Below are positions 38,471 to 47,547 of a DNA stretch of 64,000 nucleotides, in pieces; within the stretch, counting starts at the first letter, position 1, and each line of letters begins with the position of its first letter. The stretch is from an uncultured Thiothrix sp. (GTDB lineage Bacteria; Pseudomonadota; Gammaproteobacteria; Thiotrichales; Thiotrichaceae), in NCBI RefSeq assembly GCF_937873765.1, contig NZ_CALMZC010000013.1, positions 1 through 64,000 on the forward strand. The letters run 5' to 3'. The notes below the pieces were generated by a model. It saw nothing but the letters and a program-made list of their open reading frames with translations. It did not search any database and had not been told where the DNA came from. A program made the position numbers and the translations under genes.

Positions 38471-38605
38471 CCCTCGCTGATGGTTATCCACCCTGCTTAC
38501 TTAAGCAGACTAGTTAATACTCAAAACATAGTACACAAACATCATGTTCGCTGAGTGATTGACTGCTAACTTGAAAGATGTAGAAAAATCTAAAAATAGC
38601 GAGGG
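38471..38605. promoter_or_regulatory. Divergent control region with mirrored leaders
   Basis: CCCTCGCT at 38471-38478 and AGCGAGGG at 38598-38605 are exact inverted repeats 119 bp apart. Each is the ribosome site of one of the two diverging genes. The bases between must hold both promoters. This may be a paired operator or chance convergence of strong ribosome sites. Confidence 0.4.
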
Positions 38606-38613
38606 AAACTGAT

Positions 38614-39813
38614 ATGTATAGTGCAACAATCATTCGTGATAACAACTGCTTAGGTCAAATTAAGAGCAGATTTAGCTTTATGCTAATTTGCTTACTCATC
38701 AGCTTCGGGATGAATCTAAGCTGGGCAACTGATCCGGTGATGAGTCCTACTGCTGCCCAAATTTTAGGTGCTAATACTGAGCCAGACATTTGTTGGAAAG
38801 ATAGCTATGGGCGTGGTGTAGGGCAGGTGCCTACCGCCTGCCCGAGTGGTTGGGAGCGGACAGGAGCTAATTTACTCTGTTATCCCAAATGTAAAGCAGG
38901 TTTTACAGGGGTAGGGCCGGTTTGCTGGCAAGATTGCCCCACTAATTTCCGCAATGATGGTGCTATGTGTGCTAAACCGGCTGCGTATGGACGAGGAGCG
39001 GGCTTTCCTTGGGAGTTTGGTGATCCACTCAATGATGCGGGCATGTTTAAGCGTTGTGAGGCGGCTAATGGGCGTGGAAATTGCGAAAAAAATGGAGCGA
39101 TTGTTTATCCAAAATGTAAGACTGGTTTTCGTAATGTAGGTTGTTGTGTCTGTAGCCCAACTTGTCCGGCAGGTATGACGGATACAGGTGTTTCTTGTGT
39201 TAAGCAATCCTCTGGACGGGGTGTTGGTAAGGGTGCTAATTGTCCGGTAGGGATGGAGCAAGACATGAGTGGCGGTTTGTGCTACCCCCAGTGTCAACAA
39301 GGCTCAGCGGGTGTAGGCCCAGTGTGTTGGTCGAGCTGCCCGAAAGATTTTCCAGTCAACTGTGGTGCGGCTTGTGGTGTGGACGAGGCGGCTTGTGCTT
39401 TGGCTATTCTAGAGCAGGTTCAGTCAAGTACTGAGGTGGCTTTAAATGTGGCTTTATTGGTAACCACTGCAGGGGCCGGTAATTCGGGTATTAAAGCCGC
39501 TAAATTGGGGGGTAAATCGGTACAAAAAAACCTCACGACGCAAGCCAAGAATCAGTTACGTGACCAAGCTAAACAGCAGGTTCTAAAAACTCGCCAATGG
39601 TTACAACGACAAAAGAATGTCAGAAAGGCTCAAGACATGGCCTCTTGGTTAGAGCAGCCCGCAAATATCGATATGTATGCTAACAATATGCTGGATGTTT
39701 ACGAGAAAGGTGAGTTTGACTTTACTCAGTTAGTTCCCTCGGTGGCTGATTTTGATCCCACGGGTGTCTTAGGGGTGGTGAATGCGTTTAACAAGCCGAT
39801 TTGTGGCCCTTAA
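38614..39813 (+). CDS. Secreted cysteine-rich repeat protein
   Basis: A 399-residue protein with an N-terminal export signal (hydrophobic stretch about residues 22-37, possible cleavage after Ser-Trp-Ala). Residues about 55-260 are cysteine-rich modules: Tyr/Ser-Gly-Arg-Gly-Val/Ala-Gly occurs three times, and Cys-Tyr-Pro-x-Cys...Gly-Val-Gly-Pro-Val-Cys-Trp occurs twice. The C-terminal 130 residues are Ala/Lys/Gln-rich and probably helical. I have seen similar modules in proteins of protists and a few bacteria without assigned function. It is probably a surface or extracellular protein. Confidence 0.7.
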   Translation: MYSATIIRDNNCLGQIKSRFSFMLICLLISFGMNLSWATDPVMSPTAAQILGANTEPDICWKDSYGRGVGQVPTACPSGWERTGANLLCYPKCKAGFTGVGPVCWQDCPTNFRNDGAMCAKPAAYGRGAGFPWEFGDPLNDAGMFKRCEAANGRGNCEKNGAIVYPKCKTGFRNVGCCVCSPTCPAGMTDTGVSCVKQSSGRGVGKGANCPVGMEQDMSGGLCYPQCQQGSAGVGPVCWSSCPKDFPVNCGAACGVDEAACALAILEQVQSSTEVALNVALLVTTAGAGNSGIKAAKLGGKSVQKNLTTQAKNQLRDQAKQQVLKTRQWLQRQKNVRKAQDMASWLEQPANIDMYANNMLDVYEKGEFDFTQLVPSVADFDPTGVLGVVNAFNKPICGP

Positions 39814-40283
39814 ACTGGGCTAACCTAAAAGATTACTCAGCCTGTGAGGCGTATAACTTAGTTTATGCAACAGGTGAAAGGTGTGCTGTGGGCGACTGAT
39901 AAACTACAAGGCGGTACTACCAGACAAATGATAAGTCCCGCCTCGCTCCTCTACTGAGATGGGGGTTCTTGCCAAGTTTTAGCAACGACCTATAGATTAT
40001 TCTCTCATGGCATGCAATTTGGTTTATTCTATGACGCAACAGATGGATAGGTGACACCTACTACTTACTTTGTAGGTAAGTTAGTGATAGCTGGTAAATT
40101 GGATATACTGCTTAGAGATTAGTGGGCTGCTAATCTTATTTGCCAATTAACGCACGGCGAAAGCAACTAGGGGTAGTAAATCCAAATGAGGAACTTTGTT
40201 TGAGTGTGCGCGAGAATATGGGGTCGCCACAACTCAGGGGTTAAGTTCAAGCGCTAAGTAGTGTTAAACAGGGGGAGCAGGGG
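39814..40283. other. Gene-free stretch with several hairpins, nature unknown
   Basis: No convincing reading frame is present. Nested pairing is seen at 40097-40102 with 40143-40148 (AATTGG/CCAATT) enclosing a perfect 7-bp hairpin at 40116-40136. A further hairpin occurs at 40056-40077. Around 39945-39985 a C-rich then G-rich run resembles the end hairpins of IS200/IS605-type elements, but no transposase remains. The region may be a remnant of such an element, a long leader, or a small RNA. Confidence 0.35.
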
Positions 40284-42290
40284 ATGAGTGAAACAATTCA
40301 AGGGCATACGCTCGCGTCCGATTATATGCGCCAGCTCAAAAAAGCGAATGAGGATTTAGCGCAGACTGCTAAATATCTTGATCCCCAATCACCGAATTAT
40401 TTACCAGCGTATATTCAAAATCTGCACGCTCTAAAAAACTCCGCACAGCCACCCGCAGACATTGAGCATAAAATCACAACGATGCAGGCTAATTTAGCCG
40501 CTTATCAACAACGCGCTGCTAAGGCTCAACAAGTCTTGGCTGAATATCCTGCTAAATTACAAGCTTTAGCGACTGCCAATGAGTTATTCCTTGCCCCTAG
40601 TGATAAGCAAAGCGACTATTTATACATGCTGGATGAGGAAAGTAGCCAAGCCAGTTGCATCAATTGGGATGAGTTTGCTGCCGCTCCACAAACACTCTTA
40701 TTCAGCGGGCAATTGGCTATTTTCAAAGGCAAAGACAACATTCAACTAACTACTCCTGAGCAAACCGATGCAGTGCGGGTGTGGACGAATAATGTAGTGG
40801 TGGATGGCTTAGTAATTAGTGATCAACGTAGTTACACCGAGGCTCATCGTGATGCAATTCAACTGATTCCACCCGCTTTGGGGCGGCGTGAAGGTGATCA
40901 GTATGTGCGTTTAGCGGATCAAATGGCTGGTACTATTATGGAAAATGTCACCATCCAAAACTGCCAGATCAGTGCTCCGAATGGCCCCTTACAAGGTATT
41001 TTTGCCAGCGACGGGATGCAGCGCCAACTCTGTATTCGCGACAATCTAATTGCGACCAAGGGCGCGCATTCGATTTCCTTAGCCGGTGTGTTAGAGGCTT
41101 GTGAAATTTCGGGCAATATTTTACAAGAGGTAGCGGGTGGAGAGCTGCCGAAAATCAATCTGTATCCTGCGCGGATTGGCGGCAATATTGCGGATGATGG
41201 GGTGGTGTGTATTTTAGGTTTTGCCCATGAACCTAAACAGTGCTCTTTAGACTATGCGCCGATCACGGTGCAGCGTCCGAATCAAGTTAAGCGCCTAGAT
41301 GGAACACAAACTGAAGCAGGTATCCATGATATGCGCTGCTCAATTCCTGAGAGTTTTAGGCGCTTGGGTATTGGCTTAACGGAATTTCGGTATCATGCTT
41401 ATCTGGCTAGTTATTCAGGTTTAACGCTTGGGCAATATCGCGAATTTGATCCCTTCGGGGCACAGCAACTTGAAAGCTGGCTAAAAACTCGTGTGCAAGA
41501 ATTTATGCAAGGCCGCCCCGAAAATCATCCCTTAGGCGCAGTTGGTACTGAACAAAAAACTATTGGCGAGAAGTTTTTGCAGCCTGCTTTGCAAGCCTGG
41601 CAAGCGCGTTCTGCTGAGAATATGCGCCTAGTCGATTTGGAGCATTCACCCATTCGCAGCTTTGCGATGAAGCGCTTAGCAATTATGCATGCCCAAGTCC
41701 AGCCTTTAGTGCATTTAGGCTTAGCTAATCAGCGCCGCGAATTAGCCTTGAAGTTTTTGTTAGAACCACAGCCGTTGAGTAATCTGGTTAAAACAGCTTA
41801 TTTCGATGCACGCGTAGTGGTGACTGGAATAAATAAAGTGGGTGCGAATCTTAGCTTTAATTTGTTTTTTGATACTGCTAATTACTATATAGCCACCACG
41901 AATGCGCAGGGTGAGTTGAGCTTAGGTCAACTGCCTTTAGGTGCTTGTGTCATCTTACCTGTTGAGCCGAAATTTAGTCTGGCACTAGCGAGTTTGAAGC
42001 AGCCTTTAAAACGCCCCAGTTTCGTTCAAGTCGCAAGCGGTTTAGCGCAAGGGCTGCTGAATGATTTACGTAGAAAAACACCTATTTTAGAGGCTTATCT
42101 CGCTAGTTTTCCTGCACATGAATCCCTGTTTTCAAATAAGTTAGCCACTTATTTGCATACTATGAACATTACAAGCAATGCCATGCTATCTGAGGCTATA
42201 CGACGAGACTGTTTAAGTTTGTTAGGTGTGTTAGCGAGTCAGTCTGAGGAAAATCGTAAGGTTTTTGTGGTAGCTGTTACGCAGGTTTAA
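40284..42290 (+). CDS. Large protein with coiled-coil and beta-helix regions, function unknown
   Basis: This 668-residue protein lacks a signal peptide. Residues 10-115 are helical and coiled-coil-like. Residues about 180-310 have the short repeating strands and Asn ladder-like pattern of a right-handed parallel beta-helix (Val-Val-Val-Asp-Gly-Leu-Val-Ile and similar). A helical middle follows, then an Ig-like segment near 505-560 and a helical end. I do not recognise the family. Beta-helices occur in polysaccharide-active enzymes and phage or secretion-system fibres. GGGGGAGCAGGGG precedes the ATG. Confidence 0.6.
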   Translation: MSETIQGHTLASDYMRQLKKANEDLAQTAKYLDPQSPNYLPAYIQNLHALKNSAQPPADIEHKITTMQANLAAYQQRAAKAQQVLAEYPAKLQALATANELFLAPSDKQSDYLYMLDEESSQASCINWDEFAAAPQTLLFSGQLAIFKGKDNIQLTTPEQTDAVRVWTNNVVVDGLVISDQRSYTEAHRDAIQLIPPALGRREGDQYVRLADQMAGTIMENVTIQNCQISAPNGPLQGIFASDGMQRQLCIRDNLIATKGAHSISLAGVLEACEISGNILQEVAGGELPKINLYPARIGGNIADDGVVCILGFAHEPKQCSLDYAPITVQRPNQVKRLDGTQTEAGIHDMRCSIPESFRRLGIGLTEFRYHAYLASYSGLTLGQYREFDPFGAQQLESWLKTRVQEFMQGRPENHPLGAVGTEQKTIGEKFLQPALQAWQARSAENMRLVDLEHSPIRSFAMKRLAIMHAQVQPLVHLGLANQRRELALKFLLEPQPLSNLVKTAYFDARVVVTGINKVGANLSFNLFFDTANYYIATTNAQGELSLGQLPLGACVILPVEPKFSLALASLKQPLKRPSFVQVASGLAQGLLNDLRRKTPILEAYLASFPAHESLFSNKLATYLHTMNITSNAMLSEAIRRDCLSLLGVLASQSEENRKVFVVAVTQV

Positions 42291-42382
42291 GTTTGTGTCG
42301 AGTTTTAGCAAGGCTATCGGCCTGCCTTGCTATTGATTGAAAGCTAAGCGTTATCTCTTCTGGATTGTTTTGTCTATTTTAT

Positions 42383-42994
42383 TTATTGTGTGCGCACTGT
42401 ATCTATTGCGATAGAGACTGTTTTGTATTCTGATGATTCTTTATGCATTATCTCAAACTCTTTTGCCATTCCAGGTTGCAATTGTTCACCACTGTTCGTG
42501 AAGTCAGTATCAATAATATCTCCTGATACATTTTTGTAGTATGATGTGATCTTGAAATATGAGACTGTACTATCACCAATATTCTTCACACGACCTCTCA
42601 CGTAGGTGTAGTTTCCCTCTTTTTCCCAACGCCAATCTTGGATATGCATCTTGTCTATATAGCTTGTATCAGTCTTTGCAATAGAAGATGTAGAGCCGAT
42701 GATAGCTAGTCCAAAGATAACACTTATTAACGACAGCCACCACCTTGGTTCTTTTCTGACAAGAGAAATTATTCCTGTAGTAATTAAAACCAAACATGGA
42801 ATTGAAATAAGTATTTTCGGTGTAAAAAGAGCTACCACCAAAGCGCATATCGCTACGTACTGGAAGATGGCCACTTTTTTCTTTGGATTAGATTGATTTA
42901 TCAGGGGTATACTCTTAAAAGTATATCCACAATGTGGGCAAGCTGCGACTGTATCGGAAATGTCCTTTGTACATTCAGGGCACTTGATTAGCAT
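42383..42994 (-). CDS. Zinc-ribbon membrane protein with FxLYD-like domain
   Basis: About 203 residues from ATG 42994, which follows AAGGAT. The first 25 residues hold a zinc ribbon (Cys-Pro-Glu-Cys and Cys-Pro-His-Cys-Gly). Two or three membrane helices lie between 35 and 110, and the remaining part, outside the membrane, resembles the FxLYD beta-domain (Val-Arg-Gly-Arg-Val-Lys-Asn-Ile-Gly). Such proteins are common and uncharacterised. Confidence 0.65.
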   Translation of the reverse strand: MLIKCPECTKDISDTVAACPHCGYTFKSIPLINQSNPKKKVAIFQYVAICALVVALFTPKILISIPCLVLITTGIISLVRKEPRWWLSLISVIFGLAIIGSTSSIAKTDTSYIDKMHIQDWRWEKEGNYTYVRGRVKNIGDSTVSYFKITSYYKNVSGDIIDTDFTNSGEQLQPGMAKEFEIMHKESSEYKTVSIAIDTVRTQ

Positions 42995-43303
42995 AAAAAA
43001 AATCCTTATTGTTTGATGTTCAATGTCTGAATTAGCTAACACAGGGGATAAAGCTGTATCGCATTCGTCGATAAATAACTTATCAATTTTTAATTGGATA
43101 GAGCATTATAAGTATTTAAGTTTATCTATATACTTGTGAATTTTACCTTCTATTTATAGAAATATTTTTAGTAAATAATAGATAAAATATTTAATCTTTT
43201 TTAGATTGTTTAGCTAGTTTAAGTCTTTATTTTTCAATGATTTCGGGGGAGTTGGTTTTTAATCAATTTATTTTATTAAGGGGTCTCAATGTGGTATTCT
43301 TAA

Positions 43304-44203
43304 TTATGATTTGTTTATTTTATTTAAACATAAGTTTATAAGGCAACTCATTCTGTAAAATAAATAATCAATATGATGGTTTTCAGTTATCTGTGTCTTG
43401 TCTCTCTCAAAGTGACGAATTTGAAAGTTGTTTCCAATTTCAGTAAGGGTAGTAAATTCAGAGTTCATGTATTTTTTAAATAAAATATTATTTCCACATA
43501 TATGATCAATCAAGGCTTCTGCTGATTTTTTTTTATTGATCTCATTGTAATATGTTTTAAGTCTCTCGAAACAGTCCCATAGCCTCTCTAATCCTTCTAG
43601 TCGTTGCAAAGGTCTTGGTAATATTATTTTTGAGTATGCCATCTCAAATAATTCATTTAGTCTATGGTCTTCTGATTTTTGTCTGATACCATCTACTATT
43701 ATTTTTAAACTACTTGGTATAGTTCGTTGTATTTTTCCATTTATATCAAGATAAAAAATAATTCTATTTCTATTTAATAAAAGATTTATGTTTTCAATAA
43801 ATTGTTTTTTGCTTAAACCATTTTCATGAAATGATAAGTGGTAATGCTTAAAAAAACTATGATAATTATTTTGCGTAACATCTGTAATGTTTTTGTATAG
43901 AAATTCCAAAAAATCCAGAACATCATAGGTATCTGGGTATTTGTCAGAGTAGTATTGAAACTCTTGTATAGGTATTAGTAGATTAGGTATCTCTGCTTTA
44001 ATTGAATGCTCTAGTGCTTTTTCATTACAAGCATAAATTCCTAAACCATCATTACACTGATAGGGAAAGTTATAGGAAAGATTATTATTGTGAATCAATT
44101 TTTTATAAACTGAGACAATACCATTCCAAACACTTTCTGAGATAACCTCAATAGTATTTTCAGTTTTTCCATTTTCTCTATCACTAAAATATTCAAATGT
44201 CAT
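43304..44203 (-). CDS. AT-rich orphan gene, possible abortive-infection/HEPN-like protein
   Basis: A 299-residue protein, largely helical, coded in visibly AT-rich DNA compared with its neighbours. The C-terminal part has an Ile-Gly-Asn-Asn-Phe-Gln-Ile-Arg-His-Phe-Glu segment then a helix ending Asp-Tyr-Leu-Phe-Tyr-Arg-Met. This resembles a group of uncharacterised proteins linked by others to AbiJ/HEPN-like folds; I recall this only loosely. The Arg-His pair could be an active site but a full R-x4-6-H motif is not evident. It stands alone, flanked by gaps of about 250 bases. Confidence 0.5.
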   Translation of the reverse strand: MTFEYFSDRENGKTENTIEVISESVWNGIVSVYKKLIHNNNLSYNFPYQCNDGLGIYACNEKALEHSIKAEIPNLLIPIQEFQYYSDKYPDTYDVLDFLEFLYKNITDVTQNNYHSFFKHYHLSFHENGLSKKQFIENINLLLNRNRIIFYLDINGKIQRTIPSSLKIIVDGIRQKSEDHRLNELFEMAYSKIILPRPLQRLEGLERLWDCFERLKTYYNEINKKKSAEALIDHICGNNILFKKYMNSEFTTLTEIGNNFQIRHFERDKTQITENHHIDYLFYRMSCLINLCLNKINKS

Positions 44204-44456
44204 AGTATAATAACTCTTGATTTGGATGCTCTATCTTATTGCGTAGATGCCTCTGCATTTGACATGACAATTGCCAACATTATACTGGACTTAGTGTTAA
44301 TTTAAGATTAATAGTTATACAAACTGCGCCTAAAGGCCTACCAAAACTCTTTTAAAGTGTTCTAGCTACTAGTACAGGCTTAGTAAAAGCAGTTTACTCT
44401 CTACAGATTACTCGATCCGGTCAGCCTCACTAAGCGGATATATCAATTTGTAAACA

Positions 44457-46199
44457 TTACCGCCTAAACCGCAACCCCTCAGGATAAGGAAACACATCCT
44501 CATAAATCCCATTGAGGATATTATCTTTCTTCTTCTGCCAATAGGCAGCGCTGAGTAGGTCTTTGTGGTATTTCATAAAGATTTTGCGAATTTTTGGATT
44601 AGTTAAGAGGAAAGTACCAAATTCTTCAGGGAAAACATCATTCGGTTCAATCGAATACCAAGGCTCTGAGCTAAATTCATCTTCGGGGAAGCGTGGAGGC
44701 GGAATTTTGCGGAAATTACATTCCGTCATATAACTAATTTCATCATAGTCATAGAAAACGACCCGCCCCAGTTGAGTGACACCGAAGTTTTTATATAAAA
44801 AGTCACCGGGGAAAATATTTGCTGCGGCTAATTGTTTAATCGCATCGCCATAGTCACGAATGACGCGCTCTAATTGTGCTTCGGTCGCGGTTTCTAAATA
44901 CATATTAAGCGGAATCATCCGGCGCTCAATGTATAGATGTTTGAAGATGACTTTGCCGTCAACAATCGCCATGCTGCTGGCACAAGTATCGAGTAGTTCT
45001 TTGAGTAAATCAGGATGAATCCGATCTTGTGGGATAGATACATCAGAATATTCCAGCATATCTGCCATCCTTCCTACTCGATCATGGCGTTTAACCAGTT
45101 GGTATTTTTCAGCAACCACTTTGCGAGTGAATTCTTTTTGGGGGGCGAACTTGTCCTTAATAATTTTAAATACATAGCGATAAGAGGGCAGGGTAAACAC
45201 CATCATCACCATCCCACGAATCCCCGGCGCAATCACAAATTTATCGCTGGAGTGGCGCATGTGATGCAGAAAATGCCGATAGAAATCAGATTTACCTTGC
45301 TTGTGTAAACCAATGGAAGAATAAAGTTCTGAGCGAGTACGTTCGGGGAGAATCTTTTGTAGGAAATCTACAATGGCAGACGGTACTTGGTGCTCAATCA
45401 TGAAATAGGCTTGTGAATAGCTAAACACAATTGACAACTGCTTTTCGCCAATAAGCAAAGTATCAATATAGAGTTGACCTTGTTCATTATTCAGAACTGC
45501 TAAGGCAAAACCTTCATCTTCGCGCCCATTAATATAGTGGCCGACAATATAAGCCGCTTTATTCCGAAAGAAGGGGCTGCAAATTACACTGAGTTGAAAG
45601 TTTAAATGGGTTTTACGTGCCAGCTTACCACGAAAGCGTTTCATAATCGCTTTGCGAATACTACGCATATCACGTTCAAGATTTTCAAACGGTGCGGTGA
45701 AACCAGCCTGTTGAATGACTTGGCGAATAGCTGCTATTAAGCCAATTTCATTCGGGTAGTAGCATTGATAGCTCACTCGCTCTGAATCAGTCGATTCGAT
45801 GTAATCGGTAGAAATTGCATTGCGCACAAAGATAAATTCATTCGTGTAATAAACGCGATCGAATTGATGGCAGAACACCGAATTATAGAAGGTTTCGGCT
45901 AATTCAGGTTGTTTGTGATAAGACAGTAAGCGCATATAGCAGAGTTTGGTATCTTTCCAAAGCTCAGCATCTAGCTCTTCAATGCGATAGAGTTCGCGTA
46001 CTTTAGTAATCGTTTCTCTAATTCGTTGATCATAGAGCGTAATCCGTTCGCGAGAGGAGGCGTGCACCGCATGCCAGTCGGCTTTTTCAAAGCGCTCACG
46101 TGCACCGGCGGTAATTTGTTGAAAGATACTAAAGTGGCGATTAAAGCCTTCGAGAATAGTATTGGCGATATTGCGGCTGAGACCGGTAGATGCTTCCAT
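44457..46199 (-). CDS. aceK: Isocitrate dehydrogenase kinase/phosphatase
   Basis: 580 residues from ATG 46199, close to the 578 of E. coli AceK. The N-terminal regulatory and C-terminal kinase-like halves are recognisable (Val-Phe-Tyr-Asp-Tyr-Asp-Glu in the catalytic region). AceK phosphorylates and dephosphorylates isocitrate dehydrogenase, diverting isocitrate to the glyoxylate shunt during growth on acetate or acetyl-CoA-yielding substrates. It is divergent from the likely target gene. No aceA or aceB is in the window. Confidence 0.95.
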   Translation of the reverse strand: MEASTGLSRNIANTILEGFNRHFSIFQQITAGARERFEKADWHAVHASSRERITLYDQRIRETITKVRELYRIEELDAELWKDTKLCYMRLLSYHKQPELAETFYNSVFCHQFDRVYYTNEFIFVRNAISTDYIESTDSERVSYQCYYPNEIGLIAAIRQVIQQAGFTAPFENLERDMRSIRKAIMKRFRGKLARKTHLNFQLSVICSPFFRNKAAYIVGHYINGREDEGFALAVLNNEQGQLYIDTLLIGEKQLSIVFSYSQAYFMIEHQVPSAIVDFLQKILPERTRSELYSSIGLHKQGKSDFYRHFLHHMRHSSDKFVIAPGIRGMVMMVFTLPSYRYVFKIIKDKFAPQKEFTRKVVAEKYQLVKRHDRVGRMADMLEYSDVSIPQDRIHPDLLKELLDTCASSMAIVDGKVIFKHLYIERRMIPLNMYLETATEAQLERVIRDYGDAIKQLAAANIFPGDFLYKNFGVTQLGRVVFYDYDEISYMTECNFRKIPPPRFPEDEFSSEPWYSIEPNDVFPEEFGTFLLTNPKIRKIFMKYHKDLLSAAYWQKKKDNILNGIYEDVFPYPEGLRFRR

Positions 46200-46308
46200 A
46201 ATGCCTGCCCTAAATAGATTGCCGGAAATGGTATAGCAGCACCCTATGCGCCGCAACAATTACTCATTAGGAAGCATTTAAGGATGGATTGATTGGTTTC
46301 GGTGCATT

Positions 46309-46391
46309 TTTGTCGACAAATTGAGAGTTTTAGGCCAAATAAGTCATATAAAATGAATCAATTGTCGACAATTTGTAGTTTCACGTATAAT
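46309..46391 (+). promoter_or_regulatory. Promoter and twin TTGTCGACAA palindromes between aceK and icd
   Basis: TTTGTCGACAAA (46309-46320) and AATTGTCGACAATT (46360-46373) are perfect palindromes whose centres are 52 bp apart, about five helical turns. A TATAAT at 46386-46391 with TTGTCG (46362-46367) as -35 at 18 bp places the second palindrome on the promoter. This is the layout expected of a repressor acting at two sites, perhaps on both diverging genes. Confidence 0.65.
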
Positions 46392-46452
46392 ATTGCACTG
46401 CAGAAATCACTCATCAATGTCTTCAGTTATTACCACCAAAGGAGGAGCTTTA

Positions 46453-47493
46453 ATGAGCAAAACAATCGAAATCACCGAATTATTAGGGGATGGTATCGGC
46501 CCAGAAATCGCAGCATCCATTCATCAAGTCGCTGAAGCTTTACCTGCTAATATTAGTTTTAAGCCAGTGGATTGGTCAGTAGCCACTCGTGAAGCAAAGG
46601 GTATGGCAGCCATTGATGAAGCTGAAGAGTCCATGCGTGCGACTAAATTGGCTTTAAAGTATCCGACTGAAACACGTACTCGTAGCCCGAATGCTCTGAT
46701 TCGTCGCCGCTTAAACTTCAGTGTTATTTATCGCCCAGTTATTTCCATTAAAGGTATCAATTCAAACTTTAAGGAAAACGTTAATCTGCACATTATCCGC
46801 GTTGCTACCGGTGGTACTTACGATGATCCGGGTCAACGCATTGGCTTAGATAGTGCGATCTCTGTGCGTATGGTAGAAACACGCCCTTGTATGCAAGCAG
46901 CCCATTTTGCGTTTGAACTCGCTCGTAAAAAAGGTCAAACCTATGGTGGGCACAACTACAAAGTGACTTCCTCTTCTAAACACACCATTCAAAAAGTTAC
47001 TGATGGACTGTTTGAAGAAATCGTCAAGAAAGTGAGTGGTGATTACGCTGATGTGCCCCATAATGTTGAGTTGTTTGACGCACTGCTCGCGAAAATCATT
47101 ATGAAGCCACAAGATTATGAAGTGATTGTGACTCTGAACGAGTACGGTGATTTCTTATCGGATATGGCGAGTGGTCTAGTGGGTAGTTTAGGTACTGGCG
47201 CAAGCGGTAACTATTCGTTCAATGATGACTATAGCGTTGATATTGCGATGTTTGATCCTGCAGGCGGTACTGCACCGGATATCGCTGGTAAAAATGTTGC
47301 GAATCCATCAGCAGTTTTATTAGCCTTCGGTATGTTATTAGACCATGTTGATCGCTATGACTTAGGTCATGCTTTACGCTTAGGTTTGTTAAGTGCGATT
47401 GAAGCGGGCGAGTGTACACGTGATCTGAAAGGTAAGTTGAATACGGATGAATTCACCCAAGTCGTTATCGACCGGATGAAGTCTTTCCTGTAA
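46453..47493 (+). CDS. Isocitrate/isopropylmalate-family dehydrogenase, probable isocitrate dehydrogenase
   Basis: 346 residues from ATG 46453, preceded by AAAGGAGGAGC. N-terminal Leu-Leu-Gly-Asp-Gly-Ile-Gly-Pro-Glu, a metal site with Asn-Glu-Tyr-Gly-Asp near residue 230 and a Gly-Thr-Ala-Pro-Asp-Ile-Ala-Gly-Lys motif near 280 identify the family. It is shorter than E. coli Icd (416 residues). Ser78 in Arg-Ser-Pro-Asn-Ala-Leu-Ile-Arg is at the position of the Ser that AceK phosphorylates in Icd, which together with adjacent aceK favours isocitrate as substrate. Confidence 0.8.
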   Translation: MSKTIEITELLGDGIGPEIAASIHQVAEALPANISFKPVDWSVATREAKGMAAIDEAEESMRATKLALKYPTETRTRSPNALIRRRLNFSVIYRPVISIKGINSNFKENVNLHIIRVATGGTYDDPGQRIGLDSAISVRMVETRPCMQAAHFAFELARKKGQTYGGHNYKVTSSSKHTIQKVTDGLFEEIVKKVSGDYADVPHNVELFDALLAKIIMKPQDYEVIVTLNEYGDFLSDMASGLVGSLGTGASGNYSFNDDYSVDIAMFDPAGGTAPDIAGKNVANPSAVLLAFGMLLDHVDRYDLGHALRLGLLSAIEAGECTRDLKGKLNTDEFTQVVIDRMKSFL

Positions 47494-47520
47494 TGCTTTG
47501 CATTGCTTGAGAGATAGAAC

Positions 47521-47547
47521 AAACGCACCTCTTGAGTGCGTTTTTTT
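47521..47547 (+). terminator. Rho-independent terminator of icd
   Basis: AAACGCAC (47521-47528) pairs with GTGCGTTT (47536-47543), followed by a T run. It lies 27 bases after the icd stop codon and touches the end of the convergent gene. Confidence 0.9.

Noticed and set aside
39945..39985. Insertion-sequence end hairpin of IS200/IS605 type
   Set aside because: The C-rich/G-rich run is only a loose resemblance, with no transposase or TnpB fragment nearby, so it is not listed as a mobile element.
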